Shown: positions 54,550 through 64,000 of the stretch, in pieces | How the letters are laid out: each line of letters starts with the position of its first letter | Numbering within the stretch: the stretch's first letter is position 1 | From: G963663495 sp963663495 | Lineage (GTDB): Bacteria; Bacteroidota; Rhodothermia; Rhodothermales; Bin80 | Direction: 5' to 3' | Assembly (NCBI GenBank): GCA_963663495.1 | Contig: OY760427.1 | Coordinates: 5,828,001-5,892,000 of the forward strand | Length of the DNA: 64,000 bases | Notes under the pieces: model-generated | What the model was told of the DNA's origin: nothing | The model's input: only the letters and a program-made list of their open reading frames with translations | Databases searched by the model: none | Program-made: the position numbers and the translations under genes

Positions 54550-56522
54550 ATGGTGGTTCAACATCAGATTCTGAAGACACTGCGTGCCGCTCCATGTGAG
54601 TTGACAGAGGTCATGGAGCAGCATCCTGACGATGGTCGCACAGCGATAAGTCGCCGTGTGAGTGAAGCGTTTGGCTTTTATGATGCCTTAGGGCGTGTGC
54701 AGCACAGCAGTTGTTTGCAGGCGCTCAAGACACTCGAAGCCGAGGGTGCGCTGTCCTTGCCTGCACCGAAGCGCGTGGTCCGAAGCACAGTGCCTCGTTT
54801 GTTGGACGAACCGGTACCTGCGCCTGTTGGAGTGCGGACTTTGCTCAAGGATGTGCACGGCCTGGAGTTGGAATTGGTAGAAGATGCCGGGCAGCGTGCG
54901 ATCTGGAATACGCTTGTGGAGGCCGAGCATCCGATGTGTGCGCCACGGTTTGCCGGGCGGCAGTTGCGCTATCTTGTCGGGAGCGAGCATGGCTACATCG
55001 GAGCGATAGGCTTTGCGGCTGCGGCGCTGTATCTGAAGGCGCGCGACAGATGGATGGCGTGGTCGGACGAGCAGCGTGAGGACTACCGGGACCATGTCGT
55101 GGGTTTGAATCGGTTCCTGATTCGCTCCATGGTGCGGATCAGGAACCTTGCCAGCCATACACTGGGGAAGGTATTGCGTCGTTTTCCAGAGGATTTTGAG
55201 AACCGTTACGGGTATGTGCCGTGGGTGATAGAGACCTTTGTGGGCCCCGAACATCGTGGCACGTGTTTTCGGGCTGCGGGGCTTCAGTGTGTGGGAAAAA
55301 CCCAGGGGCGTGGGCGTCATGCTCCTGGTAATGCATGCACCAAAGAAAAGAAGGCGGTTTTCGTGTATGATCTGGGTGGTGATTGGAGGCAGGAGCTTGG
55401 AGTGCCGGTTGTGGAGGCGTATCCCGAGCTGGAGGTGGGTGCGGGGCTGGCCAGTGATACATGGGCAGAACAGGAGTTTGGTGGAGCGCCGTTGGGGGAC
55501 AAACGCCGTTCGGACCGGTTAGTACATAGCGTAAACATGCTTTCACGCACTCCAGGAGAATTGATCACGGCCAATCTGGACGCTGATCGGGCGGGGATAC
55601 TACCGTTTTTTGGAGAAAGCGGCTGAGAACGAGATCACGCCGGAGAAGATTTTGCAGCCGCATCGTGATCGCACGATAGAGCGGATGCGTACGCAACGGA
55701 CGGTGCTGTGCATCCAGGATGGCACGGACATCAGCTACAGTACTCGTCCGGCGTGCGAGGGGTTGGATGTGATAGGGCACAATCAGACCACATCAAAGGC
55801 AAAAGGAGTGCATTTGCACGCTACGCTGGCGGTGGGTGAGGATGGTGTGCCGTTGGGGATCTTACGCTGTGCCTATACAACCGACCAAGAGGCTCCTGCT
55901 CCTAAGACACAGTTATGGATAGACGGCGTGCGGGACATAGCGGAAGCCGCCTCGCATCTGAGCGGTCGTACCCGTGTGCTGTGTGTCATGGACCGCGAGG
56001 CGGATGTGTTTGCGATCCTGGCGCAGCAGCGCAGCGCATGGCAGGGCGTGTGGACATATTGGTGCGAGCCAAGGCGAATCGGCTATTGGGTAAAAAGTCT
56101 CCCAAGTTGTTTGCGACCATGCGGTCGGGCCGTCCGGCAGGACACATGGAAGTGCCGATTGCGCGTTTGAGCCGCCGCGTGAAGTCAGGTCGAGTCAAGC
56201 ATAAGGGGCGGTCGGGCCGTCTGGCGCGGATGCAGGTACGTTTCCGCCGCCTATCGCTTCCGGCGCCGGGTAAGTCGCAGGAGGATCCGGTGCAGGTCAG
56301 TGCGATTCATGCTCGGGAAATGCAGCCGCCAGCCGGAGAGCGACCGGTACAGTGGTATCTATTGACGACCCAAGAAGTTACGACGCTGGAGCAAGCTATT
56401 GAGGTGGTAGGCTACTACGTGTTGCGGTGGCGTGTGGAAGACATGTTCCGTGTGCTCAAGAGCGGCTGTGCGGTAGAGCGGCTGGGTATGCGGCAGGCCA
56501 AGAGTCTGCACAATGCCATTAT
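54550..56522 (+). pseudogene. IS4-family (Tn5-like) transposase with N-terminal DUF4338/DruA-like domain, frameshifted and truncated
   Basis: Residues ~1-250 contain a DUF4338 signature (LRYLVGSEHGYIGAIGFAAA, YLKARDRWMAW, NRFLIRSMVRIRNLASHTLG, FVGPEHRGTCFRAAGLQCVG), a domain also used by DruA of the Druantia defence system. The C-terminal part is a Tn5-like IS4 transposase: GAPLGDKRRSDRLVHSVNML, VLCIQDGTDISYSTRPACEG, VMDREADVFAIL, and WRVEDMFRVLKSGCAVERLG with the catalytic glutamate. An extra G near 55595 and another frameshift near 56050 break the frame. The IS1634 element at 56523 removes the last ~100 residues. Confidence 0.82.
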
Positions 56523-58845
56523 CCTAACTTCGCCATCTGGTCAGGGGAAAACGCTGAGTTCCGTCTCCAATTCTCTCGTTTTTCCCTCCTAATAGAGCTA
56601 TTTCGGCTAAATTCAGCGTTTTTCGACCTTTTTTAGCCGACTTTTTCGGAAAAGGCAATGTAGTGCGATAGAGGTGTGGACGGAAACCTCCCCCCAACAC
56701 CCCCGGTACCTTACCCCGTACCAATTCCACACCCCGATCATGTTTATCCGAAACCGACCCTACAAACGTAAAGACGGTAAGAAATGCAACAGCTTTGCCC
56801 TCATCGAATCCTATCGCAAAGACGGTACCTCCAAACACCGCACCCTCCTTAATCTCGGCCCGAACTTCAACATCCCCCGCAGTCTGTGGGGGGAACTGAC
56901 CCATTGCGTTACTGCCCGACTCAAAGGGAAAGCTATCCTCCCTTTCCAGAATGATGAAGCCTTTCTCAATGCGGTCGACGACATCGTTGCACATCTCGAA
57001 AGCAAGGGCTACGACATCCATCGCACATCCCATCAGCAACACCTCATTGATCCAGAGAAAACAACCCATCCCGATTCCCGGACCGTCGGCGGAGAACGAC
57101 TGATCCTTCAGACATTGGAACAGCTCGGACTGGCTGTACTGCTACGTTCGCTCAACTTCTGCGAGAAACACGTCAAGCTCTGCTGTGCGCTGATCGTCGG
57201 ACGTATGCTCCACCCGGGCAGTGAACGAGAAACGCATAAATGGCTGTGTAAAACCTCCAGTGTTCTGCAGCTTCTGGATTTGGAACCCCCGAGTCTCAAC
57301 ACCCTCTATCGTTGCACCGATCTGATCCATAAGCATATGGATGAGATCCTGGAGAAACTCTTTGGCATTACCAAAGCGGTATTGCAGTTTGAAGAAACGA
57401 TCGTCTTTTATGATTTAACCAATACCTATTACCACGGCAAGAAGAAAGGGAAGTTGTTGTCGCATGGGCGCAGCAAGGAAAAGCGCAGTGATTGTCCGTT
57501 GGTTACGCTGGCGCTCATCCTGGATGGTTCGGGGTTCCCCGCAATGTGCAGATCCTGCCGAGCAATGCAGGGGAACCGGCAACGCTCAAAGAGGCGATTG
57601 AGAAACTAAACGGCGCTACGCCCACAGTGATTATGGACTCCGGCATTGCGACGGAGCAGAATCTGCAGTACCTGAAAGAACAGGGACTGAACTGGATCAC
57701 CGTGGAGCGTTCCAAAGCCCCTCCAGTCCCCGAAAACAAGCCGGATCAACAGTTTACGACCGCAGGGGGAGTCAAGATCAAAGCCTGGAAGGTCACCAAA
57801 GAGGAAAAAGATGTTGAAGATGTTGAAGACAATGCGGAACTGCGCGTGTTTGTGCACAGTGAGGCTAAGCAGGATCAGATCCTTGAAACCCAATGCAAGA
57901 AGTTTGTGAAGGCGCTCACTACACTACATGAGGGACTCTCGAAACCCGGGTACTTGAAGAACTATGAAAAGGTCACGATAAAGGTTGGTCGTCTGAAGGA
58001 AAAGTACAAGAAGGTCTCACACCTGTATGAGGTGGAGGTCAGCAAAAAGGAGGGCACCAAGCATGCAGCATCCGTTACGGTGACCCGGCGTGCTTCGCAT
58101 GCGCGTCGCACCCAGGCCAGCGGAGGGTATGTGCTTCGGACCAGTCATACCGGATGGTCGGTGGAAACGGTTGCACGAACCTACTGGCGACTTACAGAGA
58201 TTGAGCGCACATTCAGAGTCATGAAATCGGACCTCGGTCTACGGCCCATCTACCACAGCAGAGATGACCGCATTGAAGGGCATCTGTTCATCACGGTACT
58301 GGCTTATCATGCTGCCCATCTGGTTCGCACCAGACTCAAGGAACACGGGATTCATGATAGTTGGGCGACGATCCGAGACAGGTTGAACAGGATTCGTCGG
58401 ATTACGACCAAGATGGTTAAGAACCAATATCGGTACCTGATCACGGAGGTGGATCAGGATCTGCCTCCGAGTATGGTACAGTTCTTTGCGGTACTGGGAT
58501 ACGTGTATGATCCGGATGCGACCCGCACCGTGACCGAGCATGTGGAGGAAGCGAGTGCACCGGTGAGCCAGAAGCCTCCAGACTCATGACGCATGGTCCC
58601 TTCACAACGGTTGAGATAGCGTACTCCAGATGGAGCCACCAGAGCTACGTCCGATGGAAACGATCCGAGGTAGATCGCAGCGAAACAGGCGGCAAAACAC
58701 CAGGTAATCAGGGATTCAAACCACCCTAAACCAACTTCAACCGATCCGGTAAATCTCACCATCCATTGCTCCTGAAAAAAACGGTCCAAATATGGCCACG
58801 GGAGAATTCCGTAGGTTAGTAGCACTACGAAATGGCGAAGTTAGG
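56523..58845 (+). mobile_element. IS1634-family insertion sequence, copy 2
   Basis: CCTAACTTCGCCAT (56523-56536) is mirrored at 58832-58845, as in copy 1. Its left flank is the IS4 transposase gene and its right flank an IS66-type gene fragment, and no matching short duplication is present (TTAT versus TTGA). The two sides therefore came together by deletion or recombination after or during insertion. Confidence 0.9.
56740..58589 (+). pseudogene. IS1634-family transposase, copy 2, frameshifted
   Basis: Nearly identical to copy 1 at 31005-32900, but one C is missing from the run at about 57536-57539 (ttccccgc versus ttcccccgc). The reading breaks after LILDGSGFP and resumes PRNVQILPSNAGEPATLKEA in another frame. 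The DVE repeat has two units instead of four and the following acidic stretch is shorter. The first catalytic aspartate segment lies before the break and the remaining catalytic segments after it, so no active enzyme results. Confidence 0.9.
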
Positions 58846-59094
58846 TTGAGGTGAATAATGCCATCCCCTCGTGCGGATATGCGATCTCTACCTGTGCCGC
58901 TTCCCTTGGTGCTGCACTGCCTATCTCCACGAAGCCTCGGCTGCAGTCTCCTGGCGATACTTCCGCCTCCAGTAATTCAACTGCCCATACGAGATGCCGT
59001 GCTTTGCACAAAACGCCGCTGCGGACTGGGTCCTTTCGTTATACTGCTCTACCAGCGGAAACATCTCTTCCGCCGTACGTTTGGGCTGTACCAT
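58846..59094 (-). pseudogene. IS66-type TnpA (orfA) fragment
   Basis: From ATG 59094 the frame reads VQPKRTAEEMFPLVEQYNER then AAAFCAKHGISYGQLNYWRR, the N-terminal helix-turn-helix of IS66 orfA proteins. It stops early at 58921, but another frame continues FVEIGSAAPREAAQVEIAYP and HEGMALFT, the family's next segment, until cut by the IS1634 element. Frameshifted and truncated. Confidence 0.7.
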
Positions 59095-59118
59095 GCGATC
59101 TGGGGTCTGGGTTCTCAC

Positions 59119-59644
59119 GTCTAGGGGTAAGCTCCCCAGAACCCATCACCCAATCAAGATGTAGTTCACCGCACGCTTACGTATAATTCCCTAAGTTTGT
59201 GACAAATCCAGAGAGGTCGGGTAGCACCGACATGTGCGCACAAGATGTTGTGTTTCCGGTTGTCGTTTGGGAGGCGGGAAACATACAGACCGATGTTGCG
59301 GGAGCCATCGTAATGTGGAACACTTCATACAGGGCATATTTAACAGCGCGAGCCGAGGCACATACAGCGTTTTTTCGATATGGATTCGGGGCCAATTCCA
59401 CAAAGTTAATCCCGGTTCATGATGTAAATTTGCCATGGAATGAGGCGGAGGCTAGAGTCGAAGTGGTCGTGCGCAGTAGGAGGCGTGTCCGCTTTAGATG
59501 TAGATCTCGTAGTGAAAGAGCTTTTGGTGAAGCTAGTGCTCGTGCCTCCGTGAGTCGCTGCGCAAATAATGGCACAGAGAGCTTTCACTGGGGAGACCTG
59601 AATGAAAATTCGGGCATGACGACTGGCTCGTGAATAAAGGTTTG
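59119..59644. other. Half-kilobase without a supported gene, upstream of the TonB receptor
   Basis: A 144-codon rightward frame (59199-59633) is open, but its arginine-rich second half and lack of family features make it doubtful. ACGTATAATTCCC at 59178-59190 resembles the right tip of the tnpB elements and may be a remnant. The promoter of the receptor operon is expected here. Confidence 0.3.
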
Positions 59645-62119
59645 ATGGCGTTAACGTTCCTGCCTCGTATGAAGGTCAAGGGAGCTCAGGGCTGGAATGC
59701 GTTATCGGTGGGCAGGCTTGTGATGGTGTTATACGCAGTCGGTAATACCGTGCCTGTCGTTTGGACAGCTTCCGCACAATCGCTGCAGAATGAGCGGGCC
59801 ACGGTGAGCGGGTTTATACGCGATATTGAAAGCGGAGAGGCTCTTGCCGGTGCTACGGTTTATGATCCGCGCTCCGGCACGGGAGCAGTTGCCAATAATT
59901 ATGGCTTCTACAGTCTTACGCTGGCAGTGGACTCAGTAAGCCTTACGGTTCGGCATGTGAGTTATCAACCTGAACTGCTGCGACTAGAGCTCTTGATGGA
60001 TATACGGCGGGATATCGGGCTACGCTTGAGGGCGGTTGACCTAGGGGAAATTGAGGTTGCTGCGCCTTCCGGGACCGACTATGTCAACCAGACGCTTATG
60101 AGCTTGGTCAAAGTGCCGATTGAACAAATCCAATCGCTCCCAGTGCTGCTTGGCGAGACAGATGTTTTCAAGACTCTTCAACTGATTCCCGGCGTGCAGT
60201 CTGGTGCCGAGGCAACAAGTGGTATCTACGTGCGCGGCGGTGGCCCCGAGCAGAATCTTGTCCTGCTAGACGGCACGCCGGTGTACAACACGAGCCACCT
60301 GTTTGGCTTTTTGAGCGCCTTTAACGGCGATGCAATAAAGGATGTTACGCTCATCAAGGGAGGATTCCCTGCGCGGTACGGCGGACGCCTGTCCTCTGTA
60401 GTTGAGATGACCATGAAAGAAGGAAACCTGAAGAGATTCGCAGGCAAAGGCGCAGTCGGCATCGTGTCGAGCCGCTTTACGCTCGAGGGTCCTATAAAGA
60501 AGGATCGGGCATCGTTTCTCGTTTCGGGCAGGCGCACCATCTACGATCTCCTAATATACCCATTCTTGCCGTCCGATTCTAAGTCGCTTGCATATTTCTT
60601 CGACTTAAATGCAAAGGCCAATTATATCCTCTCAAGCAACGACCGAATATACTTGAGCATATACAGCGGCGGGACTCGGTTTAGCTCTCGTCAAAAGTCA
60701 ACATCGGAGGAGGTTCGACGCGGCGACAAGTACTCACTCGGGTGGGGCAATGTTACGGGCACCTTGCGGTGGAATCATATCTTTGGACCGAAACTATTCG
60801 CCAACCTGACTCTAGGCAATTCCCAGTATGGACTCGAAGTGTTTCAGGAAAAATACTACCGACACAATCTTGAGATCACGGCGATAAACTCCCTGCACCG
60901 ACTGCACTATACAACGGATGTCAAGGATCTTGCCGCACGCACCGACTTCGAATACGCGCCGAATGCTCTCCACTACGTCCGTTTTGGCGTTGGTGCGACA
61001 CGCCAGTCGTTTCATCCAGGCGTGCTACTGGAACGGCTGGAGACCATCAACAGCGAGTCGGTTGAAGAAGATTCATCTGACATGGAAGGTCCCACCCGAA
61101 GTACGACCCTTTCGGTGTATCTGGAAGACGATCTTGCGTTGCTTGGCCCCCTGCGTGCCAATTTAGGCGTCCGAGTTGAGACATTCGGGGTTCGTGGAGC
61201 TCAATACACATCGGTTCAGCCACGCTTAAGTCTTCATTACCAACTGGCCGGCAATACCGCAGTCAAGGCTTCTTACGCGCGCATGCAGCAGAAAGTCCAT
61301 CTGCTCTCAAGTAGTAATGCGCTTTCTCTACCTACTGATCTGTGGGTGTCGGCAACCGAACGCACTCCCCCCCAAAAGGCGTGGCAGGCTGCTGCAGGCG
61401 TAGCGTATCAATTCGGGCAACGACGCTACCAAGTCACGCTGGAGGGATACTACAAGGAGATGCACAATGTCATTGACTACCGCGATGGTGATCATTTCTT
61501 CAATATTACAGGCGGCGGTTGGGAAGATAAGATTGAACACGGTCAAGGAACATCGTACGGCATGGAGCTCTTCGTACAGAGGACTGTTGGGCGCGCTACG
61601 GGTTGGGTTGGCTACACGCTTTCCCGCACCGACCGCAATTTTGCTGGCTTGAATGATGGAAAACCGTTTCCGTTTACTCATGATCGGCGTCACGACGCGT
61701 CGGTGGCGATTACGTATCGGCTGCGGGAGCATATGGAGGTGTCAGTTGCATGGGTATACGGTTCGGGGCGTGCGGTTTGGCTGCCGGCAGGATTCTTGCC
61801 GGTGGAGGCGCATGCCCCTGCACCGCTCGGCACTGTGGACCTTGGATATACTTCTGGCACCCCCGCTAGGAACGCATTCATTTACGGTGCGCGCAACCAT
61901 TCCCGCATGCCATCTGCCCATCGCCTGGATCTGGCGATGCACCTTCACAAAGAGAAGCGCAGGACTAGGCGAACACTGTCCCTTGGTGTTTACAACGCCT
62001 ACAATCGCAGAAATCCGTTCATCCTGAGGCTTGAGGAGCAGGGCGATGGCTCGTTGGTCTTTAAGAAAATCAGCATTTTTCATGTGATTCCGTCCATTGT
62101 TTACGAGCTAGAATTTTGA
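59645..62119 (+). CDS. TonB-dependent receptor with carboxypeptidase-regulatory-like domain
   Basis: About 824 aa from the ATG at 59645; a GTG at 59630 is an alternative. A signal peptide (ending near TASAQS) precedes a carboxypeptidase-regulatory-like beta-sandwich (ATVSGFIRDIESGEALAGAT). The plug domain follows (LLGETDVFKTLQLIPGVQSG, IYVRGGGPEQNLVLLDGTPV, IKGGFPARYGGRLSSVVEM), then an outer-membrane barrel ending in VIPSIVYELEF with a terminal aromatic. It resembles Bacteroidota receptors paired with DUF4249 lipoproteins. Substrate unknown; such pairs are usually importers of iron complexes or other organics. The DUF4249 gene follows at once. Confidence 0.9.
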   Translation: MALTFLPRMKVKGAQGWNALSVGRLVMVLYAVGNTVPVVWTASAQSLQNERATVSGFIRDIESGEALAGATVYDPRSGTGAVANNYGFYSLTLAVDSVSLTVRHVSYQPELLRLELLMDIRRDIGLRLRAVDLGEIEVAAPSGTDYVNQTLMSLVKVPIEQIQSLPVLLGETDVFKTLQLIPGVQSGAEATSGIYVRGGGPEQNLVLLDGTPVYNTSHLFGFLSAFNGDAIKDVTLIKGGFPARYGGRLSSVVEMTMKEGNLKRFAGKGAVGIVSSRFTLEGPIKKDRASFLVSGRRTIYDLLIYPFLPSDSKSLAYFFDLNAKANYILSSNDRIYLSIYSGGTRFSSRQKSTSEEVRRGDKYSLGWGNVTGTLRWNHIFGPKLFANLTLGNSQYGLEVFQEKYYRHNLEITAINSLHRLHYTTDVKDLAARTDFEYAPNALHYVRFGVGATRQSFHPGVLLERLETINSESVEEDSSDMEGPTRSTTLSVYLEDDLALLGPLRANLGVRVETFGVRGAQYTSVQPRLSLHYQLAGNTAVKASYARMQQKVHLLSSSNALSLPTDLWVSATERTPPQKAWQAAAGVAYQFGQRRYQVTLEGYYKEMHNVIDYRDGDHFFNITGGGWEDKIEHGQGTSYGMELFVQRTVGRATGWVGYTLSRTDRNFAGLNDGKPFPFTHDRRHDASVAITYRLREHMEVSVAWVYGSGRAVWLPAGFLPVEAHAPAPLGTVDLGYTSGTPARNAFIYGARNHSRMPSAHRLDLAMHLHKEKRRTRRTLSLGVYNAYNRRNPFILRLEEQGDGSLVFKKISIFHVIPSIVYELEF

Positions 62120-62136
62120 CCGGAGTCGTAAGAAAA

Positions 62137-63069
62137 ATGATTCCAAGACGCTGTGCGTGGCTCAGTGCCACGTTGTTTGCTAGTTGTAACACCGTGGTAG
62201 ATTTTACCGTCCCCGCCCACAACACCGAACTGGTCGCCACATCGTTCTTTACGCCCGACAGTACTTGGTCGGTTTCGGTGTACGGTAGCCAGTCTATTAA
62301 CACAAACCGCAACACGACATCCATGGTCATTGAGGGGGCTATAGTGCAGATCCTTCAGGGGAATCAGGTGGTGGATAATCTGCAGTTGGCGTCAGATGGA
62401 CGCTATCGTTCGACTCGACATCATAAGCCCGAGTCCGGTACTTACTATACGCTAAGTGTTGGGGCATCCGGCCTGCAGCCTGTGGAAGCGGTAGCGGCAG
62501 CACCGCACCGCCCTGAAGTGCTTGAGTTCGAGGTTGAAAAGCTGCTCAGTCCCATTGGAATCGACGAACGCAGGCCCGACACACACAGCATAGAGCTGCG
62601 CATAGCGGACGCGCCCGGGAGAAGCATTTATCGGATAGCATTCTTTGAGTACGCCGAGCGGGGTGGTGATCAAAACGGTTTTGGTCTCGCAAGTTTTGCG
62701 TGCGGGGATCCCTCGGTCTACCATGAGTATGACGAGGTTAACAGGGAAGATCGAGACAGTTCGACAATCTTCGGTGGAGCTGCGATACTGCCCGATGACC
62801 TGTTCCAAGGGGGCTCCCACAATGTTATAATAACCTTCAGGCAGAGGAGAGGCATCCATCGGTACAAGGTGCTCGTTTCATCTTTGAGCACCGAGTACTT
62901 CGAGTACCAGCGTACGCGGCTTGCAAATCCACAAAGCGACTACATATGGGATGACTTTATTACCCCATCGCCCATTTACACCAACATTGAGGGTGGATTT
63001 GGAGTGTTTGCAGGCTACGCGGATACGTTGCTTACCTTCGAACTCAATCCCAACCCTACCTCCAGCTGA
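62137..63069 (+). CDS. DUF4249-type outer-membrane lipoprotein
   Basis: About 310 aa from the ATG at 62137. A TTG overlapping the receptor's stop codon would add 7 residues. The N-terminus (MIPRRCAWLSATLFASC) is a lipoprotein signal. The protein shows ELVATSFFTPDSTWSVSVYG and AIVQILQGNQVVDNLQLASD, an early beta-sandwich, and ends with SPIYTNIEGGFGVFAGYADT, the hallmark DUF4249 closing motif. The family is encoded directly after TonB receptors and is thought to be a surface partner of the receptor. Confined to Bacteroidota-related lineages, which supports the taxonomic guess. Confidence 0.85.
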   Translation: MIPRRCAWLSATLFASCNTVVDFTVPAHNTELVATSFFTPDSTWSVSVYGSQSINTNRNTTSMVIEGAIVQILQGNQVVDNLQLASDGRYRSTRHHKPESGTYYTLSVGASGLQPVEAVAAAPHRPEVLEFEVEKLLSPIGIDERRPDTHSIELRIADAPGRSIYRIAFFEYAERGGDQNGFGLASFACGDPSVYHEYDEVNREDRDSSTIFGGAAILPDDLFQGGSHNVIITFRQRRGIHRYKVLVSSLSTEYFEYQRTRLANPQSDYIWDDFITPSPIYTNIEGGFGVFAGYADTLLTFELNPNPTSS

Positions 63070-63412
63070 CATCTGTAGATAAGGGTCTGCTGCGTGCTAG
63101 CACTGCCTACCGCCCACATTAGCTAGCTTGACAAGAGGGGGTGTCAACTGGGTCGGTTAGCACGTTGTTATGTAGTTTTGTGGGGCAACAGCACCAGATC
63201 CGGGTAACAAGGTAAGGTACAGATCGGTGGCTGAGCGCAATTCCTTGTGCGGATTGGCACATAGAGCGGTGTCAATGTGCCGCGTTCCTCGGGCGGACAT
63301 AACAATGCGGTTACCGCGATTCGCTGATCGCCGCAAAATCAATGACATGGCCCCTCGTGCTGATAGCACGAGCCTTAGGCAGAGAAAATCAGGAGGTAAG
63401 CACAGACCTATC
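63070..63412. other. Non-coding stretch before the terminal IS4 remnant
   Basis: No supported gene. The end of the IS4 element should lie here, but its terminal repeat could not be placed with confidence because the partner end is outside the window. Confidence 0.3.
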
Positions 63413-63860
63413 CTATGGAGGAGGACGCACCACCAGTTGACCTGTTGCGGCCAAATCCTCATGATGACTTGCCCGGATTTGCAGACTGCTGTATCCGCGT
63501 CACAGCACAGTGTGACCTGGTTGACGATTCTTCCGCGGCGCATAACCGCCCAATATAGCCACCAACAGCACCGCCGCTAACAAGTTGGTGGGATCCGAAA
63601 GACCATAACGCTTCGAGTATGTGCGGAGCACAGACAGCTCCACATCGGTGAACATCACCCCGGCCTCCATCTCCGGGGAGGTACGACCCAGAAGCGTCAT
63701 CAATAGTACGCGCCACGCTGTCACCATACAGATCGTAATGGCATTGTGCAGACTCTTGGCCTGCCGCATACCCAGCCGCTCTTGATCACACGGAACATGT
63801 CTTCCACACGCCACCGCAACACGTAGTAGCCTACCACCTCAATAGCTTGCTCCGGCGGCG
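63413..63860 (-). pseudogene. C-terminal fragment of a second IS4-family transposase
   Basis: Leftward reading EQAIEVVGYYVLRWRVEDMF, then (after a frameshift) ERLGMRQAKSLHNAITI, VWRVLLMTLLGRTSPEME-like helices, LLAAVLLVAILGGYAPRKNR and QPGHTVL. There a TGA (63500-63502) replaces the expected tryptophan, and the same frame goes on RGYSSLQ to TAG at 63413. It matches the part of the IS4 gene at 54550-56522 that was lost there. Similarity begins near 63860; sequence to the window end (63861-64000) is not recognised. Confidence 0.72.
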
Positions 63861-64000
63861 TGCCATTCCTTGTAGGCTGAAAATCCGGTCGGTGCCGGCT
63901 GGAATAGCTATAATGTACAGATTCTGCGCTCGTCCTGACACGCCTGATTGTAGTTCTGATCAAAGAATTATGGACTTTTGCAGCGGTTATCAAGCCCGCA

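Noticed and set aside
59199..59633. 144-codon frame before the TonB receptor, as an anti-sigma (FecR) gene
   Set aside because: No FecR or STN features, and the second half is an arginine-rich run in an implausible frame.
63227..63580. 117-codon rightward frame near the window end
   Set aside because: It lies opposite the IS4 transposase fragment, whose leftward reading has clear family motifs.
1..64000. CRISPR arrays, tRNA or rRNA genes
   Set aside because: No regularly spaced repeats, no recognisable tRNA T-loop or acceptor pattern and no rRNA signature were noticed on either strand; a covariance-model scan was not possible.

Overview
The window looks like a chromosomal stretch of a Bacteroidota/Rhodothermota-type bacterium. 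The pointers are a GWxTD-domain protein, a CsbD-like stress protein, a TonB receptor with a carboxypeptidase-regulatory-like domain followed by a DUF4249-type lipoprotein, few Shine-Dalgarno sites and several TTG/GTG starts. This placement is inferred from gene content only. Core metabolic genes are embedded in a dense, layered population of insertion sequences and restriction-modification genes.

Layout. 1-10.4 kb: a fatty-acid beta-oxidation operon (fadN-fadA-fadE type) with a tnpB-carrying mobile element before fadN, between fadN and fadA, and after fadE. 10.6-18.1 kb: a membrane protein, a CsbD-like protein, a GWxTD protein, then leftward genes for an MBL-fold hydrolase, a polyprenyl synthetase, and a BtuC/BtuF-like uptake system, diverging from deoC. 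18.1-21.8 kb: a composite transposon inserted exactly between deoC and a SPOR-domain lipoprotein gene. 21.8-28.2 kb: SPOR protein, dapD, polyphosphate glucokinase, a tiny lipoprotein, dnaG and ppk1. 28.4-34.4 kb: decayed genes and nested insertion sequences (IS1634-family inside an IS5/IS1182-like element). 34.5-49.4 kb: a defence/accessory island with a DNA methyltransferase plus a Type IIG-like enzyme, a zinc-type ABC system, an unrecognised three-gene unit and a single-chain Type ISP restriction enzyme carrying a 25-base G tract. 49.4-53.8 kb: a glycosyltransferase, pgk and a broken gap gene fused in frame to pgk. 54-59 kb: decayed IS4 (with a DUF4338/DruA-like domain), a second IS1634 copy and an IS66 fragment. 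59.6-63.1 kb: TonB receptor and DUF4249 lipoprotein, then another IS4 remnant at the window edge.

The most unusual feature is the tnpB element family. Five copies of a TnpB (RNA-guided-nuclease-type) gene sit in about 1.46-kb elements that do not look like IS200/IS605. They have terminal inverted repeats beginning GGGA-TTATAT and 8-bp target duplications, matching an IS1595-family DDE element present at 18086-19863. Their left 172 bp is an internal-deletion derivative of that IS1595 element. A 3.7-kb composite, with the IS1595 left end, a tnpB element right end and an 8-bp duplication around the whole, shows that one transposition machinery recognises both ends. tnpB therefore appears to be cargo in a non-autonomous DDE transposon.

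The second theme is the restriction island. It has duplicated junction sequences that reveal nested insertions, and a homopolymer tract predicted to phase-vary the Type ISP enzyme.
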